This document shows, in pieces, positions 32,364 to 42,100 of a DNA stretch of 64,000 nucleotides (positions are counted from its first letter, which is position 1; every line of letters begins with the position of its first letter). Under the pieces are notes generated by a model, which was not told where the DNA came from, made no database searches, and saw only the letters and a program-made list of their open reading frames with translations. Both the position numbers and the translations under genes were made by a program. This DNA comes from Mesostigma viride (Eukaryota > Streptophyta > Mesostigmatophyceae > Mesostigmatales > Mesostigmataceae): NCBI GenBank assembly GCA_009746045.1, contig RPFO01000156.1:2049345-2113344 (forward strand), in the 5' to 3' direction.

Positions 32364-34953
32364 TTACCGGCCCAGAGAGCGCCGGCGGTAGTGCACGGTG
32401 CAAGCGCCCTTGGGCCCGATCACCATGGATTCGAAGTCCGGCTCGGGGAGCGGCACCTTGAGCTCAAACTCAAAGTTGCGCAGCAGGACCGACCAGATCG
32501 ACTTGATCTGGAGGTACGCGAAGTTCTCGCCCATGCAACCGTGGCGGCCGCCGCCAAACCCGATGTAGTTGAACGTGGACGCCTTGTCCTCCTCGCGCCC
32601 GGGCGCAAAGCGGTCGGGGTCAAACTTGGTCGGGTTGCTGAAGCACTCGGGGAGGGACATCATGAACGTGGGGGAGGCGGCGAGGATCTCGTTCTTGGGG
32701 ATGGTGACCTCGCGCCCGGTCTTGTCGATGATCGTGAACTCCTTGAGGCACGTGCGCATGAGCATGATGAGCGGCGGGTTGAGCCGGATGGCCTCCTTGA
32801 CCGCGCGGTGGAGGTTGTCCATCTTCTGGAGGATGTCAAAGTCGATCGCGGGCCCGTGAGCGGCCATGAGCTCCTTCTGCTCGGCGAGCACTGCGTTGAG
32901 GAACTTGCGGTCGGAGGCCATGAGGTGCAAACCGGTCCAGGTGCTGGTGATGGAGCTCGTGTGCTGGCCGGCGAACAGAGCGGCGATGAGCATGCCTGGG
33001 GGAGGGAGGGGGGGAATTGGTTACAAGGGTGGTGATGTGCAGGGATGTGTGGTGATGTGTGGTGATGTGTGGTGATGTGTGGTGATGTGTGGTGATGTGT
33101 CGTTGTGTCATGACAGTTGTTGTGACGGGCATGTGGTTGGCAATCGCCGTGGTTGTGGTGGCGATTGCGGTGGTGATGGTTGTTGTTGGCATGTGGGGGG
33201 GCGGGGGGGCAAATGGCACGAGGGAATGTCATCCATATGCACAGCGAATGAGATGGGATCAGATAAGTGCACAAGGGCGCAGGGGATGCGCGTGTAAAGG
33301 AGAGCTAAGCCCTCAAGGGGGGGAGAGGGGGGGGGGGGGGAGGGACACTACTGACAGGATTTGAGGAACCACAGAGCATTGTGTGAGCAAGTGTCTGGGC
33401 AGTTGGTGGGGAGGGGCATTGAGGTTAAGTGCTTGAACGGGGGTAGGCGAGAGGGTGGGCGTTGTGTGTGTGTGCGGGGGGGGGGGGCGGGGGCGGGAGG
33501 GGGGCGTCATGGTGGGAAGAATGTGGGGATATGAGAAAATGGGGAGGGGACATCAGAGCGATTTTCAGCCCCGTTCGATTTCAGCTCACCACTGGCTGTC
33601 TTAGAACAAAAAATGGTGGTACTGTACACAGTCATGCTTGCTGCAATTCGACTTACAGGTCCGCATTAATGTGTCCGTTCATGTCATGTCTGCAGCAATT
33701 AACGATCCCATACATAACGATTCGACCGACTGACGGATGGTTTATTTGACTCATTAATAGAACCGTAATTCATTTCGCGGGGACGAGAAGTTAATTCATT
33801 TATAAAGGGATTTCATGTTGCTACGTACCAGTGACCGGAGCACTTTTCATTCATGGTTGTTTTGCTTTATTTGGTTTATTTGGTGACGTACTTTCTGACC
33901 TGGTCATCGGGCGTTAGTGCCAGCATTCGCCACTGAAGGGAGTGGAGGGTGGGGTGGGGTGGGGTGGGGTGGGATGGCGTGGTTTGGTTTGGTTTGGTTT
34001 GGTTTGGGGTAGGTGGGTGGGTATCTTGTAACACGCCGGTGGCCTGGTATCAATGATGGTACCATCGATTAGGGGAGGGGAGGGGGGTTATCTTGGTACG
34101 TACCGGTGACCTGGTCGTCGGTGAGTGCGCGCCCATCCTTGTACCTCGCATCCATGAACGTCTGCAGCATGTCGTCCTCCTTGACGCCCTTGTCCCTGCG
34201 TGCCTTGATCACGCCCGCAAACAGCTTGGACATGGCGACACGCGCGCGGTCGCGCCGGCGGTGGGCCTCGATCGGGAGGTAGGGCGCGATCACGCTGATG
34301 GGGAGCATGCCCAGGTCCAGGTCGTGGAAGTAGCTCGCGACCTGCTCGAACATGTTCTCGCGCACCTCGCGCCCGAGCAGGCATCGGCTGGCGGTGAGGA
34401 TGATGAGCTTGCTGAGCTCCTCCTTGAGATCGATCTCGCCTTCCTCGCCCCAGTTCTTGAAGTAGGCCTCGGCTTCCTGGACGAAGATGTCCACGTAGGA
34501 CTTGAGGCGGGCCGACTTGAGGGACTCGGCGAAGAAGCGGAACTGCTCGGCGCGGGTCGCGTGGTCGACGTCGAAGACGACGCCCTTCCCGAACGTGGGC
34601 ACGTTGAATTTGTAAACCTCCTCCTGGCTCATCTCCGAGTCGGGGGCCTTGAGGAAGTTGGAGATCACGTCTGGGCCCAGGAGGAAGGTGACATTGCGGT
34701 GGAATATAGGCACCCGGAAAATCGACCCGTGCTTCTTGTACCCCTCGTGCATAAGGTAAATGGGGCCCTTGATAAATTTGAGGACGCCACCGATGACGGG
34801 GAAGCATGCTAGCTTTGGAGGCAGTTTCTTCTTGCCAGACCCAGACAGGCCGAGAATAATGGCCACCACTAGCGATAGTGCCACTACCGCCCCCACTGCC
34901 AAGACGGGCACGCCGATCCCCTTGTCTGCCGCATATGCAATGACGGCGTCCAT
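32364..34953 (-). CDS. CYP51: Sterol 14-alpha-demethylase, cytochrome P450 CYP51
   Basis: Two exons, 34953-34104 and 32995-32364, joined in phase 1 (ACC-G|GTACGT ... CAG|GC-ATG); 493 residues, the usual CYP51 length. Residues about 13-36 form an N-terminal membrane anchor. The I-helix is GMLIAALFAGQHTSSITSTW (from residue 284), the ExxR motif is EAIR (351-354), the PERF-type motif is FDPDRFAPG, and the haem loop is FGGGRHGCMG with Cys near 437. The enzyme removes the 14-alpha-methyl group of obtusifoliol/lanosterol in sterol synthesis at the ER. The ATG at 34953 is chosen; an upstream in-frame TTG is not a credible start. It is divergent from the prolyl hydroxylase. Its intron carries repeated donor junctions. 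Confidence 0.96.
33036..33104. repeat. 10-bp tandem repeat near CYP51 exon 2
   Basis: About six copies of GTGATGTGTG lie some 40 bp inside the intron from the exon 2 acceptor. Confidence 0.9.
33820..34065 (-). repeat. Extra copies of the CYP51 exon 1 donor junction
   Basis: The true junction on the + strand is TATCTTGGTACGTACCGGTG then ACCTGGTCGTCGGTGAGTGC (34090-34129). Diverged copies in the intron are at 34021-34050 (TATCTTGTAACACGCCGGTG, GCCTGGT), 33884-33925 (GTGACGTACTTTCTGACCTG, GTCATCGGGCGTTAGTGCC) and, weakest, 33820-33845 (GCTACGTACCAGTGACCGGA). Between them lie (GGGGT)n and (GGTTT)n runs. Confidence 0.75.
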
Positions 34954-35614
34954 GATGTTGCCACAAACCGGGCGAGCCAAGCCCGCGGAGCAGTGCTACT
35001 GACCTCGCACGACCAAGGATATAAGAGTGCCGGCTGTAGACACTACGTCGCCATGCTCGCGGGCATAGGTCACGCCGTTAGCAAGTGGAAGGGAGTCCAG
35101 CCCGCCACATCGGGCGGTTATTTGTATTTTGGCAGAGCGGAGAGTGGAATCTGTCACAGTTGGCGGGTTCAGGGGGGGGCCGTCAGGCGTTCTGGTCCCC
35201 ATGCAACGCCAGCTCCTGCGCCAGCGCGCAGATCCTGACGCTGGCATCACGCGATCCAGTATCCACCAGGCGCCCGTGTCCAGCGCGCAAGTAAGGAGAC
35301 TTGTGGGCGCGCCTCGTCACCGGTTCAGAACGGGCTCGGGCGGAACCTCGGCCGCAAATTACTGGCGACCACGTGAGGCATGACGCTCCGACGTCCTGGT
35401 GACGCGCCACCTGGACAATTCACGGCATACTCGTGACGACGTGCAGAATCCAATGACGTCCGATGACGCCAGCCACGAGGGTTGGATATGGCCATGGACG
35501 CCAGCAAAGATAACGCGAGTTTTGTAAGCGGTATGAAGTCATAAAACGCACGGTGCAGCCGACGAAGAAACGTGGAATGTAAATACAGGCTCATTACACG
35601 ACATCTTGTGAATA
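34954..35614. promoter_or_regulatory. Divergent promoter CYP51 / prolyl 4-hydroxylase with TGACG cluster
   Basis: 661 bp separate the two start codons. Five TGACG cores lie on the + strand within 88 bp (35381, 35400, 35434, 35454, 35464), one of them as the full palindrome-like ATGACGTC. TGACG(TC) is the core bound by bZIP factors of the CREB/ATF6/TGA type. Regulation by bZIP proteins is an inference. Confidence 0.55.
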
Positions 35615-36661
35615 ATGGTGGAAGTTTTAGAAAAGGAACGAGGACTGACCGACTCGATGTTGTTGGCGCTGTTTGGCCTTTTTTTTCTGTTTCCCGGTGC
35701 CCTGGGCCTGGACCTTCCAAGTACTAGGGACCGCAGCTTGCCGGGATGGCTTGGAGAAACCAATTTAGGGAATCCTACCCTCCTTCGGGGTGGCGATGAA
35801 GCCCTGGTCCAACTTCCAGGATTGCTGCCCCCAGGTGCCTGGATAGAAGTGGTGGGATGGACACCTAGGGCTTGGCTGATACACAATTTCTACTCCGATG
35901 CGGAATGCGAAGCAATTAAAAATTACGCGCTCCCACGCCTCGAGCGGAGCCAAGTCGTCGGGGATGGAAATAGCGACAGTGGACGAGTTGATGACATTCG
36001 CACCTCCTCGGGAATGTTCATATACCCTAAGCAGTCACCCGTAGTAGATGCTGCTTTGGAGCGACTCTCCAAGATAGTGATGCTGCCCACGGCCAACATG
36101 GAGGCCATGCAGGTCTTGCGATACGGTGTCGGGCAAAGTTATAGATCCCACGAAGACACGTTCCCGGTGCATATGCTTGACAGCGCCGGGCAGAGAACCG
36201 TTACTGCCCTTGGCTTCCTCAACACACCCGAAGAGGGAGGCGAGACCATTTTCTCCCGGGTACCCCCCGCGCCTCACCAGAAAGGCCCCGAATGGTCCGA
36301 GTGTGGACAGAAGGGGCTTGGCGTGAAGCCGAAGAAAGGGAACATCCTGATCTTCCACGACCTGCTTCCAGATGGACGGACGGACCTGAACAGCACACAC
36401 TATGCGTGCCCTGTCATCAAGGGAGAGAAGTGGAGCGCGCCCATCTGGGTCCACACAAACAATTTCCAAACCAGGCACAAGCTGCGCAGGGGGCCGCCCT
36501 GCCAGGACCAGGACGGTGGGTGCGAGGGCTGGGCCAAATCGGGGGAGTGTGTCAATAATCCCAGCTTCATGGTAGGGGTGGATGATCCAGGGTCATGCGT
36601 CACCAGCTGCCTGAACGCAGACCCCAACTCGGTGCCCCTTGATGTCAAAATGAAATGCTAG
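35615..36661 (+). CDS. P4H: Prolyl 4-hydroxylase alpha-like with C-terminal ShKT domain
   Basis: Intronless, 348 residues. A hydrophobic segment at about 15-32 (LLALFGLFFLFPGALG) is a signal peptide or signal anchor for the ER. The Fe(II)/2-oxoglutarate dioxygenase domain covers about 82-285: iron ligands His179 and Asp181 in YRSHEDTF and His262 in STHYACPVIKGEKW, with Lys272 for 2-oxoglutarate. ALGFLNTPEEGGETIF is a typical family phrase. Residues 296-332 form a ShKT module (Cys at 296, 303, 312, 328, 332; GWAKSGEC; NPSFM), as often seen in green-lineage enzymes. Such enzymes hydroxylate proline in secreted wall glycoproteins. An intronless gene among intron-rich neighbours may be retrocopied. 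Confidence 0.94.
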   Translation: MVEVLEKERGLTDSMLLALFGLFFLFPGALGLDLPSTRDRSLPGWLGETNLGNPTLLRGGDEALVQLPGLLPPGAWIEVVGWTPRAWLIHNFYSDAECEAIKNYALPRLERSQVVGDGNSDSGRVDDIRTSSGMFIYPKQSPVVDAALERLSKIVMLPTANMEAMQVLRYGVGQSYRSHEDTFPVHMLDSAGQRTVTALGFLNTPEEGGETIFSRVPPAPHQKGPEWSECGQKGLGVKPKKGNILIFHDLLPDGRTDLNSTHYACPVIKGEKWSAPIWVHTNNFQTRHKLRRGPPCQDQDGGCEGWAKSGECVNNPSFMVGVDDPGSCVTSCLNADPNSVPLDVKMKC

Positions 36662-37421
36662 CCACAGCAAGTCGGTAGCAGATGTGGAGGAAGCCAGCTG
36701 GCTTGGTGCTGGCCTCAAGTGGCTACATCATGCTGGCTGGGTCATTCTCATTCGCCATTCCCTACTCTAGTGCCATTCCCTACTACTGCAGCACAGTCAC
36801 GGCTGGCCATCGGCACCTGCATGTGCTCAGTGTAAGCAAGTACATCCGTGGACATGCCATTTATTATGTCCAGTCCACCAAGGGCGGGGACAACTCTCCA
36901 TCACGAGGCCCATTGCCTTCTTATTTATTTTAGTAGTAGTACTTTTGTACAAAACTATTTATTTGATTTAAAATGCCAAAGCGTGTGTCTTCCTGATCTT
37001 TCTGAATTGCCGTTGCCAGTCGGTGAAAAATGGCTCCGAATCGAATTGAATTCGGAGTTGGAAAGAGGCATGGTGAAATTAAATAAGAAGTATACCTCCA
37101 GCTCGATATCTGTGATTGGAATGGTAGTGCATTGGTGGTACTGCTCGACGATATTGGACGGAATTCCCGGTCAGGGATACGGATATTGCATCTCACGTTA
37201 CATGGAAAAAGGGCGCGGGCAACGCGGCGCCGAATGGCCTCGGGGGATGTGTCGTTGTTTGCACTGCTGGATCTGCATCTATACGGCATTCGTGGGTTGT
37301 TTGAAACCCAGTCGCTGAGATTTGACGGAGAAGTCGAATATATCAATATATAAGTGATCATTTTTCGATTGCTCGGTGCGGACTATAGTTCTAAGTAGCT
37401 AACTTGGGTCGCATGCGAGTT
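36662..37421. other. Intergenic, no gene seen
   Basis: 3' flank of the prolyl hydroxylase. No coding sequence was recognised on either strand. Confidence 0.6.
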
Positions 37422-38945
37422 TGAATTGAATTGAATTGAATTGAATTGAAGTCGGTCTTGTGGTAGTTGCCAGCCGCTCATGAGGAATGTTCCAATTCAA
37501 ATAAAGACAGCCATGTGAACATACTCGCCCCAAGCTTCAACGCTTCGCCCTCTGCTCCCTTGTTGGACGCTCCGAATCCGAGATCTGGGCTTCCCCACCG
37601 CCCCCCCCCACCTTCCCCACCGAAGCCACCATCCGCACCCTCCTCAAGGAAGCTTTCGAGCAGCACGTGACCCCTCTTGCCGCAGATGTGGCGGCACTTG
37701 GCGGCACGCTGGCTGCTGAGCTTCCCACCATCCCCACCGCCACCGCCACCCTCCTCGCCTCCACCTCCCCCCCCCCTCCGTCTCCACCGACTCCATCACC
37801 GCCCAGCTCCGCGACATCGACCAGCGCCTCAAGGATAATGCAATCGCTATCGAGGTCTTGCAGAACACAGCAGGCCTCACCGCCCAGGCAGTGAAGGACA
37901 TTGCCGCCAAGCCAGCCCCGGCTGGCCTGGCCGGCGATGCTCCTCCCATCACGACCTGGGCGGACATGCTTAAGCAACATACCACCTCCACCACCTCCGC
38001 CGTCGCAGCCCAGCTCCAGCGGCAGACGCTTGACCTCCGCGAGGAGGCCGAGCTCGCCAAGCGCAGCCTCAACGTCATTGTCAAGAATCTCAAGATGGAG
38101 GAAGGTGAGAATTCCGAGAAGCTTGCGCGTGCTTTTGAGAGAGAAATCCTTGATCGCATGGGCCTTACTGGTGAGATCGAGCTGGCCGCCCACCGCCTTC
38201 CCCGCGCGCGGGGTAAGGCCGGGCCGCCCCCGCTCCTTCTCACCTTTAAGACCCCGGCGGACAAGATTTCTTTTCTCAGACGCCGCAAGCGGCTCGAGAA
38301 GACTCTCTTCACCCTTGACGACGACTTGACCCTGGCACAGCAACAACGGCGACGGGAGCTATGGCCGACCTACCTCCAGCTCCGGCAGACCAAGGCGGGC
38401 CAGCCGGTGTACTGGAAGGGGGCGGCCATCTACGTCGGCCACAAGCCCTGGCAAGCGACCCCCTCGACCACCGCGGCCCCAGCAACTCCAGCCCCCGCCT
38501 AGGGGAATACAGCAGTAGTGTAGAATAGTTAGACAGTGGCCTTGTACATGCCCGCCTACTACAGGCACTATACCAGCTGAGGCCTAGCCTTTTTACTCAT
38601 GTACATGTGTGCCTATGATGAGCCACACTCCAGACGATGCCTAGTTTTATTTAGTAATGCTGTGCCCATGCAGAGGGCTGCTCTCTGCTGAGATGCCACG
38701 CTCTAGTTTCTGTATAGCCATGATGATCTTCCCCCTCACAGGCATGCTCCCCCCCTCACCCGGGCATAGCGTGATAGACCATGAGGGTGCGGGTGCCCTG
38801 GTGCACCTAGAGCAGGGGTAGCTTACATTCCCACCCTTGCATGAAGTAGCCTAGAATGTATTAAAAGCCATATGCCCCTTCTCAGGGCTATGTGCTACAT
38901 CTACTCCCAACGGAGTGATGTTGATAATTAATTAATTAATTAATG
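37422..38945 (+). mobile_element. ORF1-only LINE derivative
   Basis: A LINE ORF1 (37560-38502) is followed directly by an untranslated stretch that ends in the family tail (GTGCTACATCTACTCCCAAC, GGAGTGATGTTGATA) and a (TTAA)n run at 38924-38943. No endonuclease or RT lies between. The left edge is a (TTGAA)n run at 37422-37450. The same tail ends the ORF2 copy at 24254, so this looks like an internally deleted or naturally non-autonomous member of the same family. Confidence 0.7.
37560..38502 (+). pseudogene. LINE ORF1 protein, one frameshift
   Basis: An upstream frame (EQHVTPLAADVAALGGTLAA) shifts at a C-run (about 37767-37777) into a long open frame. From there: TDSITAQLRDIDQRLKDNAI (coiled coil), KRSLNVIVKNLKMEEGEN, then an L1-ORF1-like RNA-recognition fold (EIELAAHRLPRARGKA, PPPLLLTFKTPADKISFLRR) and a C-terminal domain (TLDDDLTLAQQQRRRELWPT, GQPVYWKGAAIYV). 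It is the best preserved of three ORF1 copies in the window; apart from the homopolymer slip, the last 245 codons are intact. Confidence 0.8.
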
Positions 38946-39103
38946 TGAACATGCCCATCAGTAAAGAAATAAAACACTTCCTTTCAATGTTTGCATTCAA
39001 AATAGATTACTCACAAAGTGTTTGTCTCTGTTTCTTTCCACATGGGCGGTGTCCAACACTGCCCGGGAAGGTTGCTTCCCATTGAAGCAACACATGCATG
39101 CCA

Positions 39104-42100
39104 TCAACTCTGCTTGGTCTTTCGTGATGCCAGGCTGCCTGGTGGGTTGTCTGTCCCTTGATGAGGGCGTCTCCCGAGCTTGCTGGCCTGCAGGCCCAGC
39201 ATATTTGCCAGCTTGGCATGCCCATGCAGCTGTCATGTCATTACGGGTTTAGATAAGCACAGGCACATGAGTCGGGGCTGTTAGGCGAATAAGAGGCTCT
39301 GTGCACATCACTCACTCATCATGTCCATGAAGCTCAATTCTGGTCTTCAAGGGTGAGATAAGCATTCCTAGATGAACCAGACGAAGACACTCTTGTCACT
39401 GTAGCTGCCAAAATATTAAGGGGGACAACTAAAAATAAATAAATATGCTTACTCCTGCTGATGAGCACCAAGCTGTCTATCAAACTGTAGCAACAACACT
39501 GTCCAACATATTTATGGATGCGCCTGCTGAGGATTTATTCCCATGTGACCCAGTCTATGTGTAAATTAAATTGACACAACCACTTCTTGTGTGAGCGTGT
39601 GGGGGGTGCCAAAGGGCGTCCCATTTACGGCACATCCGTTCCGCATGATGAGGAGAGGCCCATCCTCGAATGTGACCCTCGGTCACAGCACAGAGGTCTT
39701 CTAAAACGAACAGATAACAAATACCAAACGTGGAACGAATTCTGGATTCCTTGTAAGTGCATACGTAGGGAAAGACTGTCAGTAGATCAGAAACCACCAT
39801 CGATTACACAGCAACATGCCAATGAGATGCCTTGCCTGCCTATCTTGACTCCATTATGCAGGACGGAGAACTCCCAACATAACAAACCCTGGATAAAACA
39901 GGAAGAATAAAATAAGATGCAACTACTACCTTGACTACCCCCCTGCTAGCGGGGAAGGAATATTTGCCCAGCCCTCCATCCCACAGAAAAACGGTAAAGG
40001 GCTCTCTGGTGCTCCATGGTCCCTCAAGCGACGGTCTGTGCATACCTGCCCTCTTTGACTGCATAGTTCAGGTAAAGCTCTCGACCGTTACCTGACTCTC
40101 TACCTACCGTATAGCGAAATCCCAGGCAGTTTGAAATCCAATACCATACTCACAAACCTTCCACCAAAGTAAAGAAGTACTCCTCACCATGAATTATCAA
40201 CACCTCACTAGTTGCCTGCCTTGACCGCATCGTGCAGGTCGGACCCCTTATCAGCATCCAACCAGTAATCAAGCATCGCGAGGGTGTCCGATGCCTGGCC
40301 TACCTTGACCGCATAGCGCAGGTCGGACCTGCCGGCTTCCACCAGCTCCGATTGGGTGGGCATCCTGGCAGGGCGCGGCAGCAGACCCCTGGGGCACCCG
40401 CCCCCCTGGCCCTGCCGCTGCTCCAGGAACCGCTGGATCTCGAGTCCAACGTTCTTGGCGCTCCGCCAGTAACCGACCTGCGACCAGAAAAAGGGGCATC
40501 ACAATCATCCAGGAAATGGGCATCACCAATCATCCTAATCGTTTCGTCATGCATTGGCAAGTTGTGCACAAAAGAGCCATGGTGTCAAACCATCCATCCT
40601 TGGCGCTCCACTCCACCAACAGGCAATCCGAAAAAAGTTTGTGGGCGGTTGCATACTACCCAAGCCCCTTGTTGCCATGTTTCTCGCTAAATATTTTTTA
40701 CACACGCGCGCCATGCTACTGAATTTCAGGGATGTGCTAGTACCCAGCCTAGGAGACTGCGGGGCAGTTGGAACTAGACAACCATTAGTGGGCAGATGAT
40801 GCATGACTAGGCAGCCAGGGTGGCGAGCGTGGGTGGTATGAAATCAATAGCATGGGTGCAATGAAATGGATGGCCGACAAGGCTGCCAGCATCAGTAGAG
40901 ACCATCACAGTACTAGGTAGCGACACTGCAGCTCAGCGAATGGACGACGGGAAGATCATCCTAGCCAAGCTCAACTGTCAATACAAAACGAGCAACTTCT
41001 AAAGCAGTGGCCAACAAATGTGGTCAAGCACGCACTTGTGTGAAGGCCTATCAGGCAGCCAGCTTCCGTTGCTAGTCCCTTCATGTGTCCCTCACAGTCC
41101 CTGAGGTGCACGTGGTCTACTTCCATTTTCAGAAAGCTACCATGTTCCACTAGGGAGCCTACAAACCAAGCAGTGGAGCTACTGCAAACTGTTGCCTGGG
41201 GATTGTTGCAACGACGCCACTAACTTAACATCCTGTCCTCCACTGGCATACATCCATGTGTACTTGCTAGGGCCAATCAATGATAAATGAAATTGAAAAG
41301 GAAAAAACAGAAAATGTTTGAATAAACGGATGTCCGAGCACAAATAAGATGCACACCGGTCGGGGCCGTGCGGACGCCAGCGCCATCTGGCGGGCCACGC
41401 ACGCGATCCCCCCCCTGCGCTTGATCTCCTGCAGCAGCTCGCCGCGGTCATGCTCAATGAGCTCCGCCACCGTGGGGAAGCGGTCGCTGCTCGCGCCCGG
41501 CACGCACACAGGGTGCTGATGAATATGATTAAGCAGAACGTTACTAAACAAATAGCATGCTCATGGTGGCTCGTAGAGGTTTCTGGGTTAGTGCAAGGAA
41601 TGTTGTGCTCATATATGGCACACATAGGATTTTGCACATGGTACAGAATGGAACGTATAGATCATGTACTCACACGCAACGCGCGTGCGTGCTGCGCTTG
41701 CACACATATGCATAGGATATATCAAGGAGACAACCAGCGCATATATGTACCAATTGTGTTCGCGTTTGCGCATATATGAGTAGGGAATATAAATTGTGGG
41801 GTCACACACGACACGAAACCTACGGCTTCGCAAGGCAACCCCTTTCATGTCAGTGCAAGATCTGTTATAGCGCATGGCGCACAGGCCATGGTGTGAACTT
41901 TCACACGGAAAAAGGTCACATGTGTCATGCACCAACAGCAACTACGTGACCTAACCACCCAGACCTACCCTCCCCAGGGGGGGGAAGGGGGGGGGAGGGG
42001 GGGAAGGGGGGGGGAGGGGGGGGAAAGGGGTCAACTAGCACTTTTTGGCACCAGGGGCTTAAGGATTCGGAAATTGGCTCCTCATGCTGCACACCTGCCA

